From Salegentibacter_A chungangensis (GTDB taxonomy: Bacteria; Bacteroidota; Bacteroidia; Flavobacteriales; Flavobacteriaceae), in assembly GCF_042678405.1 (NCBI RefSeq), contig NZ_JBHTLI010000001.1, positions 682,001 through 746,000 on the forward strand: a stretch of 64,000 nucleotides of DNA, read 5' to 3'. Positions 52,708 through 61,559 of this stretch are shown in pieces. How positions within the stretch are numbered: position 1 is the first letter of the stretch; each line of letters starts with the position of its first letter. The translations under genes were made by a program, and so were the position numbers. A model generated the notes under the pieces. The model did no database searches, was not told the origin of the DNA, and saw only the letters and a program-made list of their open reading frames with translations.

Positions 52708-53117
52708 CATCAATTCTTATCGCCATATTAGCCACACTGGGTGCTGTCTTTGTTTTGCTGGCAGCAGTAGGACTTATCCGGATGCCTGATACTTACTTAC
52801 GGATCTCGGTAACCACCAAGGCTGCGACCCTTGGGGTCGGACTGCTTTTAGTGGCTACAGCGCTTCATTTTTTTGATCACTCTACTACCTCAAGGGTGAT
52901 CGTAATCATCCTGTTTATTTTCCTTACCGCCCCGGTTAGTGCGCACCTTATTGGCAGGGCGTCATATTTCATAGGGGTAAAACTATGGAAAGGCTCGGTA
53001 ATGGATGACCTTCGGGGAAAGTATCAGAAGAATTCCCATATTCTTAAAAGTGAAATCGACGATACCCCTGAGGATAACATAGACCATACCCGCAAAGAGG
53101 ATTGGGATCAACCCTGA
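52704..53117 (+). CDS. mrpG: Mrp antiporter subunit G
   Basis: A 137-residue protein, MnhG type: LLAAVGLIRMPDTYLRISVTTKAATLGVG near residue 20 and a third helix with FLTAPVSAHLIGRASY. A hydrophilic tail of about 35 residues follows. It completes a full mrpABCDEFG set and ends by overlapping the convergent mgtC-like gene by 10 bp. Confidence 0.94.
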   Translation: MTSILIAILATLGAVFVLLAAVGLIRMPDTYLRISVTTKAATLGVGLLLVATALHFFDHSTTSRVIVIILFIFLTAPVSAHLIGRASYFIGVKLWKGSVMDDLRGKYQKNSHILKSEIDDTPEDNIDHTRKEDWDQP

Positions 53118-53569
53118 TCTGGTTCAGATTTTTGTTCTTCTCCCTTTTTCTTTCCCTTTTTTCTAAGCCGGTGCTCCACATAGCTAAAGCCCATATTTGT
53201 CACCAGTACTATCGCTGAAAGTACTGCCAGCTCCTTGTACATATCAACTGCAGCCAGACAACCGGCTCCTGCACTACACCAGGTAGTTGCGGCCGTGGTA
53301 AGTCCCGTAACACTTTTCCCATGTTGGAGTATGGCTCCGGCGCCAATAAACCCTATCCCGGTAACAACCTGGCCGAGTACCCGGGTGATGTCAACATATT
53401 CTTCCCCTCTGAATTCCAGGGATAGCAGAATGAAAACGCAGGACCCGACAGCCACCAACGCATTGGTCTTTAAGCCTGCATGCTTGCCGCGCAGCTCACG
53501 CTCGGCACCAATAATAAGACCAGCAATTAATGCCGTTCCAATTCGCATACTAAAATCTGCCAGTTCCAT
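53108..53569 (-). CDS. MgtC/SapB family membrane protein
   Basis: A 153-residue protein with four or five membrane helices. The opening MRIGTALIAGLIIGAERELRGKHAGLKTNALVAVG and TGIGFIGAGAIL are MgtC/SapB markers. There is no long C-terminal ACT-like domain, so it is the short form. MgtC of pathogens modulates F-type ATP synthase and Mg2+ homeostasis, but the role here is unknown. It diverges from bioF over 34 bp. Confidence 0.9.
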   Translation of the reverse strand: MELADFSMRIGTALIAGLIIGAERELRGKHAGLKTNALVAVGSCVFILLSLEFRGEEYVDITRVLGQVVTGIGFIGAGAILQHGKSVTGLTTAATTWCSAGAGCLAAVDMYKELAVLSAIVLVTNMGFSYVEHRLRKKGKKKGEEQKSEPDQG

Positions 53570-53603
53570 ATATTTGAAGTCTTAAAGTTGTAATTTCGTG
53601 CCT

Positions 53604-54755
53604 ATGCAAAGTTTCCCACTAAAATTAGAGAAAAGCCTGCAGAATAGAAAGCAGGAAAACTCTTTTAGGGAATTACCTATAGAGGCTACTCTTGTGGACT
53701 TCTCCTCTAATGATTACCTGGGGTTTGCCAAAAATGCTGAAATCTTTAGGCGTGCTTTACAAATTCTGAAGGAATACAATCTGGAAATAAACGGGTCTAC
53801 GGGTTCAAGACTGCTTTCCGGGAATCATAGTCTGTTTTCCCGGGCTGAAAAATTGATAGCAGAAACTCACAATGCTGATACTGCGCTTATCTTTAATTCC
53901 GGCTATGATGCCAATATTGGATTTTTTTCGGCTCTGCCTCAGAGAGGAGACCTTGTGTTTTATGACGAACTGGTTCACGCTTCTATAAGGCAAGGGATTT
54001 CAGGGGGTAAGGCAAAGGCTTATAAATTCACCCATAATGACCTTCGGGATCTCGGGGAGAAAATAGAGCGGACCAAAAAAAATCATCCCAATGCCGAGGT
54101 GTATGTGGTTACCGAATCGGTGTTTTCTATGGACGGCGATATCCTCGATCTCAGATCTTTTGCCCGGTTTTGCGGTGAATATGGATCTTACCTGGTTATA
54201 GATGAAGCACACGCTACCGGGGTTTTTGGTAATATTGGAGAAGGGCTCGTGGGGAAACTCGAACTTGAAGACAAGGTCTTCGCCCGTATTCATACTTTCG
54301 GAAAAGCTATGGGGTGTCACGGGGCAGCCATTCTCGGGAGTAAGCAATTGAGGGATTATCTTGTCAATTTTTCCAGGAGTTTTATCTATACCACGGCTTT
54401 ACCGCCGCACGCGGTAGCCACTCAAATTGCGGCTTACGAGTATTTGAAGACGGCAGCTGAAATTGAAGTATTGGAAAAGAACATCCGGTTTTTCAGGCGG
54501 GAGCTGGAAGATAAAAGATTAAAGGACATATTCATCGAAAGCCGTTCTGCCATTCATTCCTGTGTGATTCCCGGTAATGAAAAGGTAAAGCAGGTAGCAG
54601 AATTATTAAGGAAAAGTAATTTTGACGTAAAAGCGATCCTTTCGCCAACGGTTCCTAAGGGCAGGGAAAGGCTTAGATTTTGTATTCACGCCTATAATTC
54701 AGAAGCAGAAATTTCGGAGGTCTTGGAACTCTTGGGTAACTTTGTGGCTCAATAA
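53604..54755 (+). CDS. bioF: 8-amino-7-oxononanoate synthase-like
   Basis: A 383-residue PLP-dependent acyltransferase that joins pimeloyl thioester and alanine in biotin synthesis. Markers are DFSSNDYLGFA, NGSTGSRLLSGN, VIDEAHATG and the PLP lysine in HTFGKAMGCHGAAI. The start is ATG 53604; a GTG 6 bp upstream is a lesser alternative. It heads a biotin cluster on the plus strand with bioD 36 bp downstream. Confidence 0.94.
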   Translation: MQSFPLKLEKSLQNRKQENSFRELPIEATLVDFSSNDYLGFAKNAEIFRRALQILKEYNLEINGSTGSRLLSGNHSLFSRAEKLIAETHNADTALIFNSGYDANIGFFSALPQRGDLVFYDELVHASIRQGISGGKAKAYKFTHNDLRDLGEKIERTKKNHPNAEVYVVTESVFSMDGDILDLRSFARFCGEYGSYLVIDEAHATGVFGNIGEGLVGKLELEDKVFARIHTFGKAMGCHGAAILGSKQLRDYLVNFSRSFIYTTALPPHAVATQIAAYEYLKTAAEIEVLEKNIRFFRRELEDKRLKDIFIESRSAIHSCVIPGNEKVKQVAELLRKSNFDVKAILSPTVPKGRERLRFCIHAYNSEAEISEVLELLGNFVAQ

Positions 54756-54791
54756 TTCTGATGTCTAAATATAAAGGACAATTTCAATAAG

Positions 54792-55424
54792 ATGTCACAA
54801 ACATATTTTATTACGGGAATAGGGACCGAGGTCGGGAAGACCATCGTTTCGGCAATAGTGACCCAGGCCCTGGAAGCCGACTACTGGAAGCCTGTTCAGG
54901 CCGGAGATCTTGATAACTCCGACACGCACAAGGTGAAAGACCTGATCGGAAATAAGAAGACGGTTTTTCATCCCAATGCTTTTCAGCTGAAGACGCCAAT
55001 GAGCCCGCACGCTGCAGCCGAGATCGATGGTGTTGAGATCAAGCCTGAAGAGATGAAAAGACCGGTCACGGATAATGACCTTGTGGTAGAAGGGGCCGGC
55101 GGTTTACTGGTACCCCTGAATAACTCCCGGACCATAGCCGATCTCATAAAACCATCAGATAAGGTGATCCTTGTCTCAAGACATTACCTGGGAAGCATTA
55201 ATCATACCCTGCTAAGTGCTGAGGCCTTAAAACAACGAGGACTTAAGTGTCATGGGATTATCTTCAGCGGGGCTGAAAATCCTTCTACCGAAGATATCAT
55301 CAGGAAAATGACAGGCCTTCCCGTGTTGCTGAGAATAGATGAAGAGGAGTCGTTTTCAAAAGAAACGATAAATAAATATGCCGGTAGGTTAAAACCGGTA
55401 CTTGAAAAGATGAAAAATGAGTAA
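54792..55424 (+). CDS. bioD: Dethiobiotin synthase
   Basis: A 210-residue ATP-dependent carboxylase-cyclase that closes the ureido ring. The P-loop GIGTEVGKT lies near residue 8, and VVEGAGGLLVPL near 97 is the second family motif. It overlaps bioA by 8 bp. Confidence 0.95.
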   Translation: MSQTYFITGIGTEVGKTIVSAIVTQALEADYWKPVQAGDLDNSDTHKVKDLIGNKKTVFHPNAFQLKTPMSPHAAAEIDGVEIKPEEMKRPVTDNDLVVEGAGGLLVPLNNSRTIADLIKPSDKVILVSRHYLGSINHTLLSAEALKQRGLKCHGIIFSGAENPSTEDIIRKMTGLPVLLRIDEEESFSKETINKYAGRLKPVLEKMKNE

Positions 55425-56709
55425 GACTAACATATCCGGAAATAAGCATTTATCTGAACGTGACCAGAAGCACTTATGGCACCCGCTTACCCAGCACAAG
55501 GTTTCTCCGGAAATGCTGGCTATTACCCGGGCCAGCGGAGCCAGGATTTTTGATGAGGACGGAAAGGAATATATAGACGGGATAGCTTCCTGGTACACCT
55601 GTATGTACGGACATTGTAATGAGGCTATTACCTCTAAGGTAGCCAGGCAGATGCAGGAACTGGATCAGGTTGTCTTTAGCGGATTTACCCACGAGCCTGC
55701 AGTGAAGCTTTCTGAAGCCTTGATGGAGATCCTGCCTGAAAATCAGCAAAAGTTATTCTTTAACGATAATGGGTCTACGGCAACCGAGATCGGGATCAAA
55801 ATGGCTTTGCAATATCATCACAATCTTGGGAATGACAGGAAGGTAATGCTGGCTTTTGAAGAGGGCTTCCACGGGGATACCTTCGGCGCAATGTCGGTTT
55901 CCGGACTTTCGGTTTATAATGGCGCTTTTAAAGACCACTTTATTGCGGTGGTGCGCATTCCTGTTCCAAACGGCGAGAACAATACCGAAGTGGTAAGAAA
56001 GCTGAAGGAGCTGGTTTCTGATTATAAGATAGCCGGCTTTATTTACGAGCCTTTAGTGCAGGGAGCGGCAGCAATGAAAATGCACGATGCCAAAGGTCTT
56101 GATGATATCCTCAGGATATGTAAGGAAAACGAGATCGTTTGTGTTGCAGACGAGGTGATGACGGGCTTTGGGAAAACCGGTAAATATTTCGCTTCAGATT
56201 ATCTTGAGACCAAACCTGATGTTATTTGTATGTCTAAGGCTTTGACCGCGGGACTTTTACCAATGGGGCTTACTTCCTGTACGCAGGAGATCTATGATGC
56301 CTTTTATTCAGAAGATATTTCGAAAGGGCTTTTTCACGGGCATACCTACACCGCCAACCCTCTTGCCTGTACCGCGGCATTGGCCGGGGTGGAACTGCTT
56401 ACTTCCGAAGAAATCCAGGCAGATATAAAAAGGGTGATGGAGTCTCACCGTAGATTTGCTGAAAAGATCAAGGATCATCCAAAAGTTACCAATTCCAGAC
56501 AGCTGGGAGTGATCTATGCTTTTGATCTTAATGTGAAAATGGAGCGCTACGGAAACCTCAGGAATAAACTTTTCAAGTATTTTATGGACCAGGGCGTCTT
56601 TCTTCGTCCTCTTGGGAACACCATATATATAAGCGCACCCTATGTGATTTCAGATGCCGAACTCGAAAAGATATATAGCAGTATAGAGCAGGTACTTGAG
56701 GAATTTTAA
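55417..56709 (+). CDS. bioA: Adenosylmethionine-8-amino-7-oxononanoate aminotransferase
   Basis: A 430-residue PLP aminotransferase that forms 7,8-diaminononanoate. The N-terminal HLWHPLTQHK and GIASWYTCMYGHCN are BioA-specific. VADEVMTGFGKTG and the PLP lysine in CMSKALTAGLLPMG are in place. The gene is translationally coupled to bioD by the 8-bp overlap. Confidence 0.96.
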   Translation: MSKTNISGNKHLSERDQKHLWHPLTQHKVSPEMLAITRASGARIFDEDGKEYIDGIASWYTCMYGHCNEAITSKVARQMQELDQVVFSGFTHEPAVKLSEALMEILPENQQKLFFNDNGSTATEIGIKMALQYHHNLGNDRKVMLAFEEGFHGDTFGAMSVSGLSVYNGAFKDHFIAVVRIPVPNGENNTEVVRKLKELVSDYKIAGFIYEPLVQGAAAMKMHDAKGLDDILRICKENEIVCVADEVMTGFGKTGKYFASDYLETKPDVICMSKALTAGLLPMGLTSCTQEIYDAFYSEDISKGLFHGHTYTANPLACTAALAGVELLTSEEIQADIKRVMESHRRFAEKIKDHPKVTNSRQLGVIYAFDLNVKMERYGNLRNKLFKYFMDQGVFLRPLGNTIYISAPYVISDAELEKIYSSIEQVLEEF

Positions 56710-56710
56710 A

Positions 56711-56728
56711 CCGGAATAAAAATTCCGG
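56711..56728 (+). other. Small perfect hairpin after bioA
   Basis: CCGGAAT (56711-56717) pairs with ATTCCGG (56722-56728) around AAAA, 1 bp after the bioA stop. No T tract follows, so it is probably a partial attenuator or RNA stability element. Confidence 0.5.
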
Positions 56729-56795
56729 CTGTTGAAAAATAATTGAAAAAGCATTCTTTTTATTCCGTATTTTTAATAGCTAAAGCTGTTGGGTT

Positions 56796-57380
56796 ATGAT
56801 GCATCCAGATACGGAAATTCAATTTATAAGTAAGGAGATAGGTTACGGGGTTGTGGCCACCAAAAACCTTCCAAGAGGTACCATTACTTGGGTTTTGGAC
56901 GAGCTGGATCAGGCGTACACCCCTTCGCAGGTAAGGAATATGCATCCGGCCATCCAGGAAGTGATCAATAAATATTCTTTCAGGAACAACCAGGGCAATT
57001 TTGTACTGTGCTGGGACAGCGCCAAATTCGTTAATCACAGCTTTAAGTCAAATTGCCTTTCCACGGCTTATGATTTTGAGATCGCCATCAGGGATATTAA
57101 GAAAGGAGAAGAGCTTACCGATGATTATGGTTATCTGAATGTGACCGAAGCCTTTGTCCCTAAAGAAGAAAATACCTTCCGAAAGGTGGTCTACCCAAAC
57201 GATCTGCTCAATTATTATAAGAATTGGGATCGCGAGCTTAAAAAAGTTTTCAGGGACATTGAAACCGTGAACCAGCCGCTTATAGACCTGATTCCGAAAA
57301 CCGTCGAAGAGAAAATGAAAAAGGTTTTAAAAGGCGAAGAGGAGCTGGATTCTATTTTAAACCTCTATTACAGGACCTGA
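56796..57380 (+). CDS. SET-domain protein methyltransferase-like
   Basis: A 194-residue protein with a SET fold (lysine methyltransferase family). The pre-SET opening ISKEIGYGVVATKNLPRGTITW is followed by the SAM-binding/knot motifs FVNHSFKSNC (about residue 74) and GEELTDDYGY (about 107). A helical tail of about 65 residues closes the protein. In eukaryotes SET enzymes methylate protein lysines; bacterial targets are mostly unknown. It sits between bioA and a ketosynthase in the biotin cluster, which is unexplained. Confidence 0.8.
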   Translation: MMHPDTEIQFISKEIGYGVVATKNLPRGTITWVLDELDQAYTPSQVRNMHPAIQEVINKYSFRNNQGNFVLCWDSAKFVNHSFKSNCLSTAYDFEIAIRDIKKGEELTDDYGYLNVTEAFVPKEENTFRKVVYPNDLLNYYKNWDRELKKVFRDIETVNQPLIDLIPKTVEEKMKKVLKGEEELDSILNLYYRT

Positions 57381-57437
57381 TTGGGTTTTTAGGACTAATT
57401 TTAAGAGTAAAAATTTAGCCGATGCTTTGTGAGGCCT

Positions 57438-57445
57438 TATTTTTG
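57438..57445 (+). promoter_or_regulatory. -7 box before the ketosynthase gene
   Basis: TATTTTTG matches TAnnTTTG, 17 bp before the TTG start. It would allow the ketosynthase to be expressed apart from bioFDA. Confidence 0.4.
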
Positions 57446-57462
57446 CCTGAAAATTAAACATT

Positions 57463-58632
57463 TTGAAATCCACACTATCCATTACTTCAATCGCTTCGGT
57501 CTCTCCATTAGGGAAGTCCTCTGAAGAAATATGGGAAAACTATAAAAAGGAGAATCATTTTATCACGGAAGCCGATTTCGAAGGAAATAAGGCATACGCT
57601 GCCTTTCTTCCGAAAGAGCTGAAAACTGAAGTAGAAAAGCTTCGTGAAAACAGCCCGGCATTAAGGAGCCTGGATGAGTCTGTGTTGTTTGGCATTCTTG
57701 CCGGAAGAGCAGCTGTGAAGCAGGCCGGCTGGGAAAACAATAAGAAAATAGGGATCAATATTGGCAGCAGCCGTGGCGCAACCGGTCTTTTTGAGAAATA
57801 TCACGCCGACTTTCTCCAACGAGGGAAGTCAGCAACCCTGGCTTCGCCTACCACCACCCTGGGAAATATCTCTTCCTGGCTGGCACAGGACCTTAATTCT
57901 GAAGGTCCGGAGTTTTCACACAGTGTGACCTGTTCCACCGGCCTTCATTCGGTGCTGAACGCAGCTGCCTGGATACAGGCCGGGCTTGCAGATAAGTTTC
58001 TGGCAGGAGGGAGTGAAGCTGCCCTTACGCCTTTTACCATAGCCCAGATGCAGGCTTTGAAGATCTATGGGAACAGGGAGATGGATTATCCCTGTGAAGC
58101 TTTGAATATGGAGAAGACCCGTAATTCTATGATTCTGGGAGAAGGCGCCGGCATCCTTGGTCTTGAAAAAGGGGAGGCAAGCAATGCACGGGCATTTATT
58201 CGGGGAATAGGCTATGCTACCGAAAAACTAAAACACAGCGCTTCTATTTCGGCTAATGGAGAATGTCTTCAGAAGTCTATGAAAATGGCTATGGTCAATA
58301 GAAAAGCAGAAGAAATTGATGCCGTGGTACTGCACGCGCCGGGAACCCTGAAAGGAGATGAAGCTGAAGTGAATGCTATAAGGTCACTTTTTGGATCGGC
58401 TATGCCGGCGATCACTTCCAACAAATGGAAGATAGGGCATACTTTTGCCGCTTCAGGAGTGCTGAGTCTGGAGCTGGCAGTATTAATGCTTGAAAACCAG
58501 GAATTCATAAATGTTCCTTTTTCAGAATTTGATAAGAAGCCGGAAAAACTGGAGAACATCCTTGTGAATGCGGTGGGCTTCGGCGGTAATGCCGTATCGG
58601 TGCTGGTAAGCTGTAATTCCAAAACCTCTTAA
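57463..58632 (+). CDS. FabF-like beta-ketoacyl synthase in the biotin cluster
   Basis: A 389-residue thiolase-fold ketosynthase. The catalytic triad is complete: Cys157 in SVTCSTGLHS, His291 in VLHAPGTLKGDEAEVNA, and His326 in KIGHTFAASG, which is the Cys-His-His set of FabB/FabF decarboxylating condensing enzymes. It is shorter than FabF (about 410) and has weak similarity in the N-terminal 60 residues. The start is TTG 57463. Given its place between bioFDA and bioB, it may act in building the pimelate moiety, but that is inference. It could also be a stray condensing enzyme. Confidence 0.82.
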   Translation: MKSTLSITSIASVSPLGKSSEEIWENYKKENHFITEADFEGNKAYAAFLPKELKTEVEKLRENSPALRSLDESVLFGILAGRAAVKQAGWENNKKIGINIGSSRGATGLFEKYHADFLQRGKSATLASPTTTLGNISSWLAQDLNSEGPEFSHSVTCSTGLHSVLNAAAWIQAGLADKFLAGGSEAALTPFTIAQMQALKIYGNREMDYPCEALNMEKTRNSMILGEGAGILGLEKGEASNARAFIRGIGYATEKLKHSASISANGECLQKSMKMAMVNRKAEEIDAVVLHAPGTLKGDEAEVNAIRSLFGSAMPAITSNKWKIGHTFAASGVLSLELAVLMLENQEFINVPFSEFDKKPEKLENILVNAVGFGGNAVSVLVSCNSKTS

Positions 58633-58673
58633 AAACTTTAACGGTGAAAACCTTAATAAAGCTGAGTTTTCTT

Positions 58674-58681
58674 TATTTTTG
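58674..58681 (+). promoter_or_regulatory. -7 box before bioB
   Basis: TATTTTTG matches TAnnTTTG, 18 bp before the bioB ATG. No clear -33 element. Confidence 0.4.
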
Positions 58682-58699
58682 AATTCAAATCTATTTTCA

Positions 58700-59791
58700 A
58701 TGGCTACAAGACATAACTGGACCAAAGAAGAAATTCTCGAAATATATAACAAGCCTTTAATGGAATTGCTCTATGAGGCTGCAACTGTTCACCGTGAACA
58801 TCACGACCCAAATACCGTTCAGGTTTCCACCCTGTTGTCGATAAAAACAGGGGGTTGCCCGGAAGACTGCGGGTACTGCCCTCAGGCAGCCCGTTACCAT
58901 ACCGATCTTGAAGGGAACGATCTTATGAGCGTAAACCAGGTAAAGGCACAGGCTTTAAGGGCCAAGGAAGCCGGAAGCTCAAGGGTGTGTATGGGTGCTG
59001 CCTGGAGAAACGTAAAGGACGGACAGGAGTTTGACAACGTGTTGGAGATGGTGAGAACCATCAATAAACTTGATATGGAGGTTTGCTGTACTCTTGGAAT
59101 GATCACCGAGAACCAGGCTCAGCGTCTTGCCGAGGCCGGATTGTACGCTTACAACCACAACCTTGATACTTCAGAAGAGTATTATAAAGAAGTTATCTCT
59201 ACCCGTGGGTATGAAGACCGTCTTCAAACCATAGATAATGTTAGAAAGACCAATGTTACCGTATGTAGCGGTGGAATTATCGGGATGGGAGAAAGCACCG
59301 ATGATAGAGCAGGGATGCTTGTAGCGCTTTCAACCCTGAATCCGCAGCCGGAATCTGTACCGATTAATGCCCTGGTGCCTGTTGAAGGGACTCCTATGGA
59401 AGAGCAGGAACCGGTTTCTATCTGGGAAATGGTGAGAATGGTAGCTACTACCAGGATCGTAATGCCTGAGACCCAGGTGCGACTTTCTGCCGGAAGAACC
59501 CAGATGAGCAGGGAAGGACAGGCGATGTGTTTCTTTGCCGGAGCTAATTCCATATTTGCCGGAGATAAGCTGTTAACAACCCCTAATCCCGATGTTAACG
59601 AGGATATGGAAATGTTCAGGGAACTTGGGTTAAATCCTCAAAAGGCTTTTGAAAAGAAAGAGCAGAGAGAATCTGTAGAAGCTGAAGATTCCAAATATCA
59701 GAACCTTGGTGAAAAGCCAAAATGGTCGAGACCCGGCCATAAAATTGAAAGAAACCTTGAGGCTCAGCAAAAGGTTAAGCCAAAGGCTTAA
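58700..59791 (+). CDS. bioB: Biotin synthase
   Basis: A 363-residue radical SAM enzyme that inserts sulfur into dethiobiotin. The 4Fe-4S motif is GGCPEDCGYCPQ near residue 49. Later markers are NHNLDTSEEYY, GGIIGMGES and RLSAGR, whose Arg binds the 2Fe-2S cluster. The C-terminus (about 320-363) is extended and charged. The start is ATG 58700; the open frame upstream begins with TTG inside the promoter box. Confidence 0.97.
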   Translation: MATRHNWTKEEILEIYNKPLMELLYEAATVHREHHDPNTVQVSTLLSIKTGGCPEDCGYCPQAARYHTDLEGNDLMSVNQVKAQALRAKEAGSSRVCMGAAWRNVKDGQEFDNVLEMVRTINKLDMEVCCTLGMITENQAQRLAEAGLYAYNHNLDTSEEYYKEVISTRGYEDRLQTIDNVRKTNVTVCSGGIIGMGESTDDRAGMLVALSTLNPQPESVPINALVPVEGTPMEEQEPVSIWEMVRMVATTRIVMPETQVRLSAGRTQMSREGQAMCFFAGANSIFAGDKLLTTPNPDVNEDMEMFRELGLNPQKAFEKKEQRESVEAEDSKYQNLGEKPKWSRPGHKIERNLEAQQKVKPKA

Positions 59792-59808
59792 CCCAAAATA
59801 AAATCACT

Positions 59809-60681
59809 GTGGAGCTGGATCTGCAACAAATACCGCGGATTAAGGGGATTTCAAAAGAAGAATTTTTGAAAGAATACTTCATTCCTCAAAAGCCGGTGAT
59901 TTTTGAAGATCTTAGTGCCGACTGGCCTGCAGCTCAAAAATGGGATTTCGATTACTTTCGCGAAAAGGCCGGGGATGTAGTTGTGCCGCTTTATGACGGG
60001 AAGCCGGCAAAAGGGCATCAGAAATCCCACGGGCCGGCAATGAAGCTGAAATTCTCAGAATACATAGATATACTTGAAAAAGGACCAACCGATCTAAGGA
60101 TGTTCTTTTTCAATTTGCTTCAGAATTGTCCCGAACTTCTGGAAGACTTTAAATACCCAGATCTGGGAGTTAAATTCTTTAAAAAGCTGCCGGTGATGTT
60201 TGTCGGGGGTGAAGGCAGTAGTGTGGTAATGCATTACGATATGGATCTTGCCAATAATTTCCATTTTAATTTTGCAGGCCGTAAAAAAGTCTTATTATAT
60301 CCTCCGGAGGAAACAAAATATCTCTATAAGGTGCCGTATTCCATTGTAAGTATGGAGATCATAAATATGGATGACCCTGATTTTGATAAGTATCCGGCCC
60401 TGGCCAAAGCCAGGGGGTTTGAAGCCGAACTTGGCCACGGGGACAGCCTGTTTATTCCAAGTAAATGGTGGCATTATATTAAGTATGAAACTCCAAGCCT
60501 CTCGCTTACCCTGAGGTCACTGCCAAGATCCCCGGGGAAGATACTTGAGGTCTTGAAGAACCTGGTGGTGACACGTAATTATGATAACCTGATGCGGAAG
60601 CTTCAGGGCCAAAAGTGGATAGATTATAAAAATCGTGAGGCTGTGAGAAGGACCCATAAAAATGCAGAAATTGATTTATGA
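59809..60681 (+). CDS. Cupin-like (JmjC-type) oxygenase, copy 1
   Basis: A 290-residue Cupin_8/JmjC-like protein of the 2-oxoglutarate/Fe(II) oxygenase superfamily. The facial triad is visible: H142 and D144 in MHYDMDLANNFHFNF, and H222 in SKWWHYIK. Its opening (QIPRIKGISKEEFLKEYFIPQKPVIFEDL) is like that of asparaginyl and histidinyl hydroxylases of the FIH-1 type. The start is GTG 59809, supported by alignment with copy 2. The stop overlaps copy 2 by 4 bp. Possible protein or ribosome hydroxylase; no substrate is evident. Confidence 0.82.
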   Translation: MELDLQQIPRIKGISKEEFLKEYFIPQKPVIFEDLSADWPAAQKWDFDYFREKAGDVVVPLYDGKPAKGHQKSHGPAMKLKFSEYIDILEKGPTDLRMFFFNLLQNCPELLEDFKYPDLGVKFFKKLPVMFVGGEGSSVVMHYDMDLANNFHFNFAGRKKVLLYPPEETKYLYKVPYSIVSMEIINMDDPDFDKYPALAKARGFEAELGHGDSLFIPSKWWHYIKYETPSLSLTLRSLPRSPGKILEVLKNLVVTRNYDNLMRKLQGQKWIDYKNREAVRRTHKNAEIDL

Positions 60682-61559
60682 AGAAGGAAGGTTTACATCT
60701 CGAACAAATACCTAAGCTGGATACGATAAGCAAGGAGGATTTTGTGAAGAATTATGTGAGGCCTCAGAAGCCTGTCGTGATTAAAAGACTTATTGAAGAC
60801 TGGTCTGCTTTTGATAAATGGAATCTGGAATATATCAGAAAGGTGGCTGGAGAGAAGACCGTTCCTTTGTATGATGACCGGCCTATAAGTTCAGATTATA
60901 AATTTAACGAGCCGCATACCGAGATGAAAATGGCAGATTATATAGATCTGCTGAAGGCCAAACCAACCAATTACAGGATCTTTCTTTATCATTTAATGAA
61001 AGAAGTGCCATCGCTTCAGAAAGACTTCAGTTTTCCGGATATAGGGCTGAGGTTCATCAAGCAACTGCCAATGTTGTTTTTTGGAGGGGAGAATTCTAAG
61101 GTTTTTATGCATTATGATATTGATTACGCCAATATCCTTCATTTTCATTTCCACGGAAAAAAGCAATGCATACTGTTTCCGCCTTCACAAAGCAAATATC
61201 TTTACAAGGTGCCTCACGCACTTATCTCAAGGGAAGATATAGATTTCACGAATCCGGATCTGGAAAAGTTTCCTGCGCTTAAATTGGCGAAAGGTTATGT
61301 TGCTGAGCTTGAACACGGGGAAAGCCTTTATATGCCGGAAGGTTACTGGCACCAGATGACCTATCTTACTCCCGGGTTCTCAATGAGCCTTAGGGCTACC
61401 CCAAGAACACTTACCAATTTTTCTAAAGCCGTATACAATCTCATTTTTATGCGGCATTTTGACAACTATATGCGCAAACTAAGAGGTCAGAAGTGGATTG
61501 ATTATAAGAATAAACAAGCCGTCAAGCGTACGCATCAGAGGAACGACATCAGTCTGTAA
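60678..61559 (+). CDS. Cupin-like (JmjC-type) oxygenase, copy 2
   Basis: A 293-residue paralogue of the preceding gene with the same layout from QIPKLDTISKEDFVKNYVRPQKPV to the shared ending RKLRGQKWIDYKNK. The triad H145, D147 (MHYDIDYANI) and H225 (EGYWHQMT) is intact. It arose by tandem duplication and is coupled by overlapping stop and start codons, so both are probably made in equal amounts, perhaps as a heterodimer. Its 3' end overlaps the convergent recX by 11 bp. Confidence 0.82.
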   Translation: MKKEGLHLEQIPKLDTISKEDFVKNYVRPQKPVVIKRLIEDWSAFDKWNLEYIRKVAGEKTVPLYDDRPISSDYKFNEPHTEMKMADYIDLLKAKPTNYRIFLYHLMKEVPSLQKDFSFPDIGLRFIKQLPMLFFGGENSKVFMHYDIDYANILHFHFHGKKQCILFPPSQSKYLYKVPHALISREDIDFTNPDLEKFPALKLAKGYVAELEHGESLYMPEGYWHQMTYLTPGFSMSLRATPRTLTNFSKAVYNLIFMRHFDNYMRKLRGQKWIDYKNKQAVKRTHQRNDISL

